NCBI RefSeq assembly: GCF_003315485.1
Contig: NZ_QNSE01000005.1
Location: forward strand, 186,001 to 250,000
Length of the DNA: 64,000 bases
Origin: Marinomonas rhizomae
GTDB taxonomy: Bacteria; Pseudomonadota; Gammaproteobacteria; Pseudomonadales; Marinomonadaceae
Direction: 5' to 3'
Below are positions 1-8,800 of the stretch, in pieces. Positions within the stretch are counted from its first letter, which is position 1. Every line of letters begins with the position of its first letter. The notes below the pieces were generated by a model. It was not told where the DNA came from. It ran no database searches and was given only the letters and a program-made list of their open reading frames with translations. The translations under genes and the position numbers were made by a program.

Positions 1-1979
1 AAAGCCCGATAGACCGCTTCCTCAGCGATAGGAATTGGGTCATTTTTAGCGTTGCTAGCCGCCACTCTTCCGCCATAAACCGAAGCTAATTCCGGTGCAG
101 AAGTTAATTTAGTCGAAGCAATATTTTCAACACCTTCTAAGAATAGAGACATCTTCGGATAAGAAAGGCTTTCGGGGATAAAATACGCGGCAGAATCGAC
201 CTTAATTCGATTGAGATCGCTTTCCTTTATATAAGCTTCGACGGTATTTGATCGGGTATTAACAAGCATGCCTAACCCTTCCCCTGCGGCCAGCCAATCG
301 CCTTCCTGATGCAGATTGGATTGCCTCATCACGACGCCCTCAAAGGGCGCGGTTAGGGTTAACTGTGCCAATTGTTGGTTGATTAGCGTTAAACGCTGGT
401 TGGCTGTCACAAGCTCCTCGTTAAGCACCTTCACACTGGCGGAAGCGTTCGGACTGAATGGATTAACATCGGCTTGTTTTTGCAATCGAGTAATACGCAA
501 CGTCAACCTATCCGCTGCTTGATTCAGCTCCGGCGAAACAAATTCAAATAGCTTTTGCCCTTTCTTTACGGTCTGATGAGACTTAACAAATGAACGATGC
601 AGCTGCGCGTTTGCAGGAACGTATAGGTTAAACTGTTGAGAAGATCGCATCACAGCAGGCGCACCGACTTGGCTTTGCCATGGGTAACACAATACAAATA
701 ACAGTAAGGCCAACAGTGTCAGACTGCATACGGTGTTTTTATTCCAACTCATAATACTTCTCTTCTGCTGCCAAACTTTCAATTCTTTGAATACAGGCAA
801 TACAATAAACACCCACAATTCCACGATAAATAAAGCAATACCCAATAACTTAAACGCAAAGTGGTAGACCATAAGGGCGATGCCGACGTATAAAAACAAT
901 CGATACAACCAGGTGACAAGCGTATAACTCAACAATACTCTCTGCATTTGTACAGAGAAAATCTCGGGTGGCGATTGATTAAACGCAAAAATCCATTCTC
1001 TAATCTTCCACCGAGTGAAAGCAAAAGCTCTGGGTTGTAAGTTTGCTATTCCAAGAAAATCGGATAACAAAAAATACCCATCAAAACGCATAAAGGGGCT
1101 TAAATTAATCAGTAAGGATAAGATCCAAGTCGTCGTAGCCAACATAAAGGCAAGGCTCTTGCCCGTTCCTTCTGGCATAAAACTCCAGAACAACAGTGCC
1201 CAAGCACCCACTAACAATTCAACGATGACGCCAGCCGCACCAATCAGCATCCTTTGCCCTTTACTTTTTAATCGCCAAGCACTCGATGTGTCTGTGTATA
1301 AAACAGGCCACAGTACGAGCAAAGCAACCCCCATTGTTGCAACCTTTCCACCGTAATGTTTGCAAGTATAGGCATGCCCTAACTCATGCAACGACTTAGT
1401 GAAAAAAAGCGCCAACACAAGGGCTAACATGCCTTCAAAAGAAAAAAAGTGCATATAAGTGTGCGTAAACGCTTGCCATTGGCGGCTCACTAAAAAGAGC
1501 CCTAGAACAGCCGCAAGTACAGAGAGAAATATAAATAACCGACTGAAAAAGAACCGCGCTAAAGGCAAAGTAAGCGCTAAAAAAGCATCAGGGCGACATA
1601 GGGGAACGCGCATGAATAAATAATGGCGTAATAGCCATCGAATAGGGTTTATTGAATCCCATTTCGCTTCGTTCTCAGGCTTGGCGAGACGCGTATTTAT
1701 CAATAAATGGCGACCCTGCAAAAAATTATAAAAGGCCTTCACATCCTCTACTGAGACAAGCAAAGTCAAGTGCTGGCAAATATCCTCAGCAATCGCTTGA
1801 GCACTGTTCAGCGACCAGCGTGCTAGCATCTCCATTTCATGCCAACCGAGACGATAAAATTGCCCACTGATTGGATCTTCTAGTGTCCAAGTCGGCGCAC
1901 CGAATGCATCTTCTGGCGCTTCGAAGAGTTTCAGATCTTCTCTTAACGGAGCCCATTCTGTCGCCGTTGCATCAAGCAT
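1..1979 (-). CDS. M50-type metalloprotease/HlyD fusion membrane protein (3' end beyond window)
   Basis: The frame is open from an ATG at 1979 to the left edge (659 codons visible), so the C-terminus is missing. After a soluble N-terminal region come several membrane segments carrying the zinc motif HELGH (H198, E199, H202) and, about 100 residues later, an NLSPFMRFDGY segment whose D300 fits the third metal ligand of site-2-protease (M50) enzymes. After a further membrane segment the protein becomes a periplasmic HlyD/lipoyl-like adaptor (residues about 420 onward). M50/HlyD fusions of this kind are known as putative peptide zinc metalloproteases. Here the gene starts 6 bases after the HlyD gene upstream, so it belongs to the same operon as the TolC and giant surface protein genes. 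Cleavage or export of that protein is my inference. The family call is firm; the substrate is unknown. Confidence 0.85.
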   Translation of the reverse strand, partial: MLDATATEWAPLREDLKLFEAPEDAFGAPTWTLEDPISGQFYRLGWHEMEMLARWSLNSAQAIAEDICQHLTLLVSVEDVKAFYNFLQGRHLLINTRLAKPENEAKWDSINPIRWLLRHYLFMRVPLCRPDAFLALTLPLARFFFSRLFIFLSVLAAVLGLFLVSRQWQAFTHTYMHFFSFEGMLALVLALFFTKSLHELGHAYTCKHYGGKVATMGVALLVLWPVLYTDTSSAWRLKSKGQRMLIGAAGVIVELLVGAWALLFWSFMPEGTGKSLAFMLATTTWILSLLINLSPFMRFDGYFLLSDFLGIANLQPRAFAFTRWKIREWIFAFNQSPPEIFSVQMQRVLLSYTLVTWLYRLFLYVGIALMVYHFAFKLLGIALFIVELWVFIVLPVFKELKVWQQKRSIMSWNKNTVCSLTLLALLLFVLCYPWQSQVGAPAVMRSSQQFNLYVPANAQLHRSFVKSHQTVKKGQKLFEFVSPELNQAADRLTLRITRLQKQADVNPFSPNASASVKVLNEELVTANQRLTLINQQLAQLTLTAPFEGVVMRQSNLHQEGDWLAAGEGLGMLVNTRSNTVEAYIKESDLNRIKVDSAAYFIPESLSYPKMSLFLEGVENIASTKLTSAPELASVYGGRVAASNAKNDPIPIAEEAVYRA

Positions 1980-1985
1980 GATTGA

Positions 1986-3335
1986 CTACCAACTTAACCA
2001 AATACGCAGCTTGGTGAGCGGCTTTCTAAACACATAGTAAAACAGAGACGTTTGCTCCCCATATAACTTTGCTAAGCCCTTTTTTCCTAACCTGAGCGTC
2101 GCATTATCATTCACAAATACTGCTGTAAGGTGTAAAGCATATTGCCCATCTTGAGTAGGCCGGGCTTGGTAATCAATGCTCCGAACCTGCGCTTTAATTG
2201 GCGCACTAGGGTTGCTATCGAGAAAATATTTCACACTAGAGCCTGCTGTGATTCCAATCACATCTTCCAGGGGTAAGCGCACCTCAAGCTCGATCTCATC
2301 CGGATTGGCGATGGTCATGAGAGGTTCACCAAGTGTCATGGGCTTGCCCAGCCAGTCGCCCGCATCATCAAAAATAGCGACGCCACTGTGAGGTGCTCTA
2401 AATTCTGTGCGGCGTAGCTGATCCTGCAAGTAGTTCATATCCGATTTGGCTTGCAGAAGTTTGCCTTCTAGAATGGCCAGAGTCGCCTTCCTCTGCTCAT
2501 CAATGAACGACTGCTGTTGGGCCATTCTCAACTCAGCACCGGTTACCACATAAGTCTGATGTGCGCTTTCTAATTCTTGTGTTAATGCTTGAGCATCCAG
2601 CTTAGCGACCAGTTGACCTTGCTTAACCTGTTCATTGGGTTTAACCAATAGCTCGCTGATTACGCCTTCAATGGGGGCTCTTAACACACTTGGCTGCTGC
2701 GGTACGATATCCGCCGGAGCGATAACAGATTGTTGAACAGGGAGTGATAAAACCCCAATCGTCGCAAGCAGGCCCAGCAACCACCACAGTGCGGATTTTT
2801 TCCGCTGCCCTTTGGGCTTTTTAGCGCCAGTTAACCCAATCCAAGCGTGGCCGTAGGCTTCTAGAAGAAAGCCTAATAGCTTTTTATCTCGTAGGTTTAG
2901 CGGGGTTGATCTCGATAATAATAAAGCCCCGATTAAATCCCCCTTGGCAGATTTAATCGGGAGCCAAATGAATCGTGTAGAAAAGTATTCCGAACCTTGT
3001 TTTGCATCTTCAGGACTTAAATCTGCCACTTCAATAGCATGGATTCTATCGGCTTTCTCTGTTTTCGCGATCCCAGATAACACACGATTTAACCAGCTGC
3101 AAAACGGGGCATTGGAATCGACATCAACTAAGCCTGATGCGCCTTCTACTTTTTTAGAGCCAAACATCCACAACACACTTTGCTGAAAAGGCACTAATAA
3201 CTGCGTGTCATTAAGGCAGATAAATTGCCATTCTTGTAAATTTTTCGCGCCCCGTATTTTTTGCTCTAACTGCACTAACGTGAGCAGCGTTTCCTCTACC
3301 GTAACGGCCTTTTGATCCTTTAGGCTGATCGTCAT
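1986..3335 (-). CDS. HlyD-family adaptor with cytoplasmic GAF-like domain
   Basis: This 449-residue protein has an unusual order. Roughly residues 30-175 look like a soluble GAF-type fold. A single membrane helix follows (about 183-203, after a lysine-rich stretch), then a HlyD/biotinyl-lipoyl adaptor: a lipoyl half near SVLRAPIEGVISELLVKP, a short coiled coil, the second lipoyl half near EFRAPHSGV, and a beta-barrel region. Such adaptors bridge an inner-membrane machine and an outer-membrane channel. The N-terminal domain could sense a ligand or anchor a cytoplasmic partner; this is inferred from the layout. Its ATG overlaps the stop of the next HlyD gene upstream by 4 bases (ATGA), which implies translational coupling. 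The GAF assignment rests on pattern only and is less sure than the HlyD part. Confidence 0.85.
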   Translation of the reverse strand: MTISLKDQKAVTVEETLLTLVQLEQKIRGAKNLQEWQFICLNDTQLLVPFQQSVLWMFGSKKVEGASGLVDVDSNAPFCSWLNRVLSGIAKTEKADRIHAIEVADLSPEDAKQGSEYFSTRFIWLPIKSAKGDLIGALLLSRSTPLNLRDKKLLGFLLEAYGHAWIGLTGAKKPKGQRKKSALWWLLGLLATIGVLSLPVQQSVIAPADIVPQQPSVLRAPIEGVISELLVKPNEQVKQGQLVAKLDAQALTQELESAHQTYVVTGAELRMAQQQSFIDEQRKATLAILEGKLLQAKSDMNYLQDQLRRTEFRAPHSGVAIFDDAGDWLGKPMTLGEPLMTIANPDEIELEVRLPLEDVIGITAGSSVKYFLDSNPSAPIKAQVRSIDYQARPTQDGQYALHLTAVFVNDNATLRLGKKGLAKLYGEQTSLFYYVFRKPLTKLRIWLSW

Positions 3336-4147
3336 CTCACGCTCTCAGTTGTTGATGTCCATTGAGACGGATCGAAATAAGCGTTGCCACTCATTCCGGG
3401 AATGAGGCGCACATTTGGCGTCTTTAGGATCTCCCCAAACACCGTAAAAGACTGACTAAGCGGGTCTATGACTGCGCCTAAACGCGTTACCTTGGCGTTA
3501 TACATTTGTTGCGTTTCGTCCAATTTAACTTGGAAGGCGTGCCCAATTTTTATATCGCTAATCCAACGAGATGGGACTATTAAAGCGACCTCAAAGACTT
3601 TGCTGTTGTAGACTTCAAGAATCGATTCGCCTTCCGATACAAACTCGCCTTGCTGTACTAAACGTTTAACCACACGACCATGAAAAGGGGCGTAAACGCC
3701 GCATCGGCTGACCATTATTTCACCAATACGACGCTCGGCTTGCGCCATCAAGGCATCGGATTCAGCTTGATTGACTTCCATCACACTGATTGACTGCAAA
3801 TTGTCTAAGCGCTTAGCAACGGCTCGCTTTTGTTCGGCGGCTTGCGCCGCCGCTTTGGCATAATCCAGCTTGGCTTTATAAATGTCACAATCAAACTCAA
3901 CAAGCGTTTGCCCCTTTTTAAAACTTTGGCCTTCTTTTAAGGTCAGTGTTTTAATCCGACCAGAGAGCTGGCTGGATAGCACCGCTCTGTCTTTGGCGTT
4001 CAACTGCACTCGAATAGTCGGCTGAGATACCCACTTCGCGCCACGCGGTTCATTGTCTTTTAACAAGGTGTTTGCATTTAAGACACCGCTTAACATCATG
4101 CCAAGGACAAGCGTAACACGTGACCTTGTTCGACAATAAACACTCAT
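3332..4147 (-). CDS. HlyD-family periplasmic adaptor
   Basis: The product has 271 residues, an N-terminal signal-like hydrophobic segment (about residues 10-25) and the compact layout of an RND/HlyD-type membrane fusion protein. A lipoyl half occurs near LTLKEGQSFKKGQTLVEFD, then a helical hairpin, a second lipoyl half near VYAPFHGRVVKRLVQQGE, and a C-terminal barrel ending in PGMSGNAYFDP. It should link an inner-membrane component to the TolC-like channel encoded just upstream, with which it overlaps by 4 bases. It also overlaps the GAF-HlyD gene downstream by 4 bases. Two adaptors plus a third HlyD domain on the M50 protein in one operon is more than a usual tripartite pump needs. No transporter ATPase or RND pump lies nearby. 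Confidence 0.88.
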   Translation of the reverse strand: MSVYCRTRSRVTLVLGMMLSGVLNANTLLKDNEPRGAKWVSQPTIRVQLNAKDRAVLSSQLSGRIKTLTLKEGQSFKKGQTLVEFDCDIYKAKLDYAKAAAQAAEQKRAVAKRLDNLQSISVMEVNQAESDALMAQAERRIGEIMVSRCGVYAPFHGRVVKRLVQQGEFVSEGESILEVYNSKVFEVALIVPSRWISDIKIGHAFQVKLDETQQMYNAKVTRLGAVIDPLSQSFTVFGEILKTPNVRLIPGMSGNAYFDPSQWTSTTESVR

Positions 4148-5838
4148 GGCTGGACGTAATTCGTATAATCAATAATGGCCGTTTCTTGTAAAGAATCGCC
4201 AGTGGACAGCATCACCAGTTGTGGCTTCGATGCCTCTTCTTTTTTCGGTTCAGTGTCGGCCTTTTCATATTGATCTGACATGCTGCCTAACGCGCTGTTC
4301 AGAGCAACACGTGACACAAGCGTTTCGTCTGAAATGCGGCCTTGCTGAAGTAATGCATCTTGATGTGCAATTGACGCTGATAAGGTTTCAACACTGGTGT
4401 CTGCAATGGATTTTGGTAATGGATCAAGCCCAGCGGCTTTGTAAATCGCGCCATATGCACTTTGCATCATAGCGAAGCTTTGATCTCGGTTACGTTTCGC
4501 CAACACGCTTTCTGTCGCGATGCGGACACGTTCAACCAAAGATTGGGTGTTATTTTGATACGCTCCCGTACTTTGCACAAAAATGGCGTCTTGAATCCTC
4601 GACAGCTCAGCCGTGCGTTGAAATTGATTATCGGCCTGTTTGTACTGTTGCCATGCGAGGTTAACCTGAGTTAGAACCGCCATTCTCAATGCTTGACGAC
4701 GTAAATCTGCAATTTTTTCTTTTGCTTCACCAACGCTTTTTACATCGCTATAGGAAAACGCACTGAGTAGATTCCAACTAACTTGGACACCTGCATCGGC
4801 CCAATCATTGTTCAAGGAGTAACTGTTACTATTGTAGTGAGCACCGACAAACAAAGATGCGCCGGGCAACAAACGCATTAGTGAAGAGCGCGTCTCTAAG
4901 ACCGTGTTTCTTGCTCGATAAGCCTCTTCATTGATTTCTGGTCGATTGACCATGGAAAGTGTCTCAAGCTCTTCCAGCTGATAAGGCAGCGCTAAAGGCT
5001 GAGTACTTTGAGAGGCTAGCTCATATTGCGTTGCGGGTGGAAGGTTCATTAAACCTGCTAAACGAGATTTGGACGCCGCTAGATCGCCTTCCAGCGTTTC
5101 CAAACGACTGATCATTTCGAGCAAGCTTTTCTGATATTTCAAGGATTCTAATGGCGAAATCAAACGCTCAGCGGCGGTTTGCTTGGAGGTTTCTAACGCA
5201 CTGTAGGCGTCTTTTAACGTACGTTTTACCAGCGGCTGAAGCTCTTGAGCTTTCACCGCCTCCCAATACGCACCTCGGACATTTTGAATAATATCGGCGA
5301 CCACACTGCGACGTCTTTCTTCTGCGGCTAGGACATTATTCGCCTGCGCTTTCGAGCCAAAATACCCAATCCCAAAGTCCAAAACATTCCAAGAAACGCT
5401 TAAATCCGCCGATGACGATTGCTTATCTTGGCTAGTAGAAGACACCAAGGACTCGGTGCCTGTAGCAATCGACTTGCTCGATGATGCGGCTTCGTTATTT
5501 CGTGCTGTCCACCCTGCACTGGCGGCCACTTTTGGCAACATATCAAAGCTTTGCAGCCCCAAAATATTGTCTTGCGCCAATTTTTCCATCAAGGCGAGAC
5601 GTTCTTTAAGGTTGTATTTAACGGCTCTCGCCATAGCTTCTTCAAGGCTGATTGGCTGTGTAATTGGCTCTTGATCCTGAAACATGGCTTTTCGGTCTGC
5701 GTCCACCAATGCTAATTTTTGCTCAAACGTAATGGGCGTTGGTGTGACAGAGCAGGCCGTCAGACTGAATAAAATGGCACCTGCAACCGCCGTACGATGT
5801 AACGTTTTATACTCTAATACTTTGCTTTTTATAGTCAC
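4144..5838 (-). CDS. TolC-family outer-membrane efflux lipoprotein
   Basis: The 564-residue product starts at GTG and has a lipoprotein-like signal with lipobox LTAC (cysteine near residue 29). Two long helical repeats typical of outer-membrane efflux proteins follow: alternating coiled helices with short strands such as LSVSWNVLDFGIGYFGSKAQ and VQVSWNLLSAFSYSDV. It is somewhat longer than E. coli TolC because of a C-terminal tail of about 70 polar residues. It would form the trimeric outer-membrane exit duct. The gene lies 34 bases after the giant LEPR-like protein gene and overlaps the HlyD gene by 4 bases, so this channel is very likely dedicated to that protein rather than to drug efflux. 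The family call is firm; the cargo is inferred from context. Confidence 0.9.
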   Translation of the reverse strand: MTIKSKVLEYKTLHRTAVAGAILFSLTACSVTPTPITFEQKLALVDADRKAMFQDQEPITQPISLEEAMARAVKYNLKERLALMEKLAQDNILGLQSFDMLPKVAASAGWTARNNEAASSSKSIATGTESLVSSTSQDKQSSSADLSVSWNVLDFGIGYFGSKAQANNVLAAEERRRSVVADIIQNVRGAYWEAVKAQELQPLVKRTLKDAYSALETSKQTAAERLISPLESLKYQKSLLEMISRLETLEGDLAASKSRLAGLMNLPPATQYELASQSTQPLALPYQLEELETLSMVNRPEINEEAYRARNTVLETRSSLMRLLPGASLFVGAHYNSNSYSLNNDWADAGVQVSWNLLSAFSYSDVKSVGEAKEKIADLRRQALRMAVLTQVNLAWQQYKQADNQFQRTAELSRIQDAIFVQSTGAYQNNTQSLVERVRIATESVLAKRNRDQSFAMMQSAYGAIYKAAGLDPLPKSIADTSVETLSASIAHQDALLQQGRISDETLVSRVALNSALGSMSDQYEKADTEPKKEEASKPQLVMLSTGDSLQETAIIDYTNYVQP

Positions 5839-5872
5839 GTTATAAACCTTTTAATTCCATCATTTACAATTC

Positions 5873-8800
5873 TTAAGATGCCGCCGTCAGATCATTCAAT
5901 AACAGCTTGTTAATGTTAAAAACACTCAGCGAACTGGCGTCGTTTACCTGTTTAGAGAAAGGTGCTGTGTTTACCTGAGCATGGCTGTCGGATTCCAATT
6001 TCACTTCTACGGGTATCACTGATGTCTCACCATTTTCATCAACTACGAGCACATGCAGCTCTATCTGTTGAGTGTCTCCAAGTACGTCTTTGTCTAGATT
6101 CAGCCGACCCGTCTCAAGGTCATATTCAACGCCTTCAGGCAACCCAATCCCATCTGCCGACATCACCGCTAGAATGGCTTTTTCCTCTTCTGACATCACA
6201 CTGTCTAGTAATGAAAGTTGAGCGTTACTTATGCCTTGCGACCATTCTATGGACGTTGATCTATAGGACTGCAATGACGTTGTAGACTCGGTTTGTGCGC
6301 TGTCTAATTGAGTATTTTCAGTAGACGAAAGTGACGTGCTAAATGAATCGGAACCAAGTGTTGATGTGATAAGGGCGGTATTTGCAGAAACATCCATACC
6401 GCTTATTTGGTTGTCTAGTGAAGAAATATTTTGTGAATCGAACTGAGTAAAGTACTGCATTGCCGCTTCGCTTGGACTCACTGTCGCGCTACTTGGATTA
6501 GCGGTCGTTTCGCTCGTGTCTATTTGAGACGAACTGGGCGATGAGGGAACCACCATAGATTCCACCGTGAGCGTCACTTCAATTTGAGTGCTCTGACCTT
6601 TCGTATCGGTGGTTTGTATGACCACTAAAAATTCACCTGACTCGACCGCATTGCCAGAAATGACCAAGGTGTCTGAATTAAAACTTAAACCGTTTGGTAA
6701 CCCAGTGACTTGCCACGTTAACGCATCATCCGAATCATCGGAGAACAATGTATTCAGTAGCTGAATACTTACCGATTCTGTTTCCGTGATAGTAGGAAAT
6801 TGAAAGCTTCCTTCAATCTGTGGCGGTAGATTTTGTGCGACATTTAGCGCTATTTCGACAGAATTACTCGATGCGTCGCCGTCATTAATTGAGACGGTAA
6901 AAGACAAAGTAGCCGCTTGCGTGAGAGAGGTATTTTCAAAGGTTAGGCTTCTTGCTAGGGCGTTTACTTGATCTTGCGTTAGCGCGGATGAGATCGTGAC
7001 TGAGAGAGTGCCGTCATCATTTACAAAGCGCCCAACCACCTCGCCTTGATACAATAAATTTTCACCGTCCAGTGTAAACTCACTGTCGCTTGCCAAACCG
7101 AAGGTATCGGAAGCATTGATGGTCGAACCTGAAAGCGTAATAGTTAGGCCTGAGTAATTGTCAGAGGCTGACATTTCTTCATCAAAAATAGTCAGTTCAG
7201 GAGCCAATACAACTGCATCAAAACCGATTTCATATAAGGACTCTTCACGCCCCGTCGCATCATAAATCGCAACGATATCAGTGCCTTGAAGGAACACATG
7301 ACCCGCATCCGAAATAGAAAGATACGCTCCCTCAGACGACGCTCCTTGCATGATGCCCGCCTGCGTTAAGGATCCGTCTTCACCGATAATATAGCGGTAT
7401 AAGCTGCTGTCAGAGGTCAATACGAACAACTTCTCGTTATCCGCAGACACGACTAAATCCGATAGGTTTTCGACAAGAATCGCCTCGTCAGTAACCAGTA
7501 GAAAGGATTCGCTTTCAGCATCATACGAATAGGTATAAATACTCGTATCGTTCACCACATAGATGTATTCACCGTCGTCTGTTGCTGCCACATGTGTGGT
7601 TGAACTCAATATGGCACTATTGCCAGCCGAGTCTTCACTGCCATCACGAATGTAAGCTTTCCATTCAAGGCCGGATTCCTCTTGTTCAAACACAATTAAC
7701 GTAGAGGAACTAAAGTTCGTCGTTACAAATACATAGTTGCCTGAGACAGTAATACTACTAGGCTGCCACAAATAAGGCTCATTCCAGGCCCCCGCTATCT
7801 TTTGCACAAAGCTTAATTCACCAGTTTCGGCGTCACGAGTCATTTCACTTAACGCTGTACTGTTGATGTAATAAAAGTGCAGTCCATCTTCTGATAAGAC
7901 AATGTCTTGAACGCCACTCACAGTGATTTCGTTGGTTTCATAGTCAGCAACAATCACTTGAGTATTCGACAACACAAGATCTTCTGATAACGAATACACG
8001 GCGATGACATCGCCCTCATTGCCAAGCAGATAAAGGTTTTGACCATCGGCCGTGGTAATTAATTTATCCACGGAATCAACACCATCAACGGAGGTTAGGG
8101 TGCTTTGATATTCCCATTCGCTGCTTTCATCGTTGAGGGTAAAGACCGCAATGTTGCCACTGCTGTCCGCCACATAAAGCACACCGCCGTCACTCGACAC
8201 ACTGGAGGCGCTAACATCCGTAAGACCTTCGGCCACACTTAACGTCTCAGTTAAAGACATTTCACCCGCCGCAATGGAAGCGTCTTGGGTCACCTCAGGC
8301 GTATCGTTGAGCGCTGTAATGTTAATTTGAGCCATCAGGATATTTGACGTTAGGCCAAATTGATCCGACAAAGTCACGGACACATTGACGGTCGACTCAG
8401 GCGTTTCGCTGCTGTTTTGGTATTGAATTTGGTTGAGAACATTTTGCACGTCTTCTGTGGTAGGGACAGTGCCGTTATCTTCCGTAAAAGTAATGGTTAA
8501 AACCCCATCCTCATTTGAAACAGTGGCAATCACCACACCGTCTTTTGTCAAAGAACTTCCTGTTAAAGCCAGCCCATTTGCCTCCTCAAATACCAGCTGA
8601 TCGCTCGACGTTACGTCAGCTATAGACACAATTAATTCAGCACCGTGATAATTACCCTCCCCGTCGTTGTAGGCGTCCATTTGCGAATCTGTTAGAACAG
8701 CATCGGGGAACACTGACGTGGCGGCACCATTTTCTGTGTAAGCGATCTGATTGGTTGTGCTGGCTATGGTTGGAGCAACATTATCTTCATCTGCGGCGGC

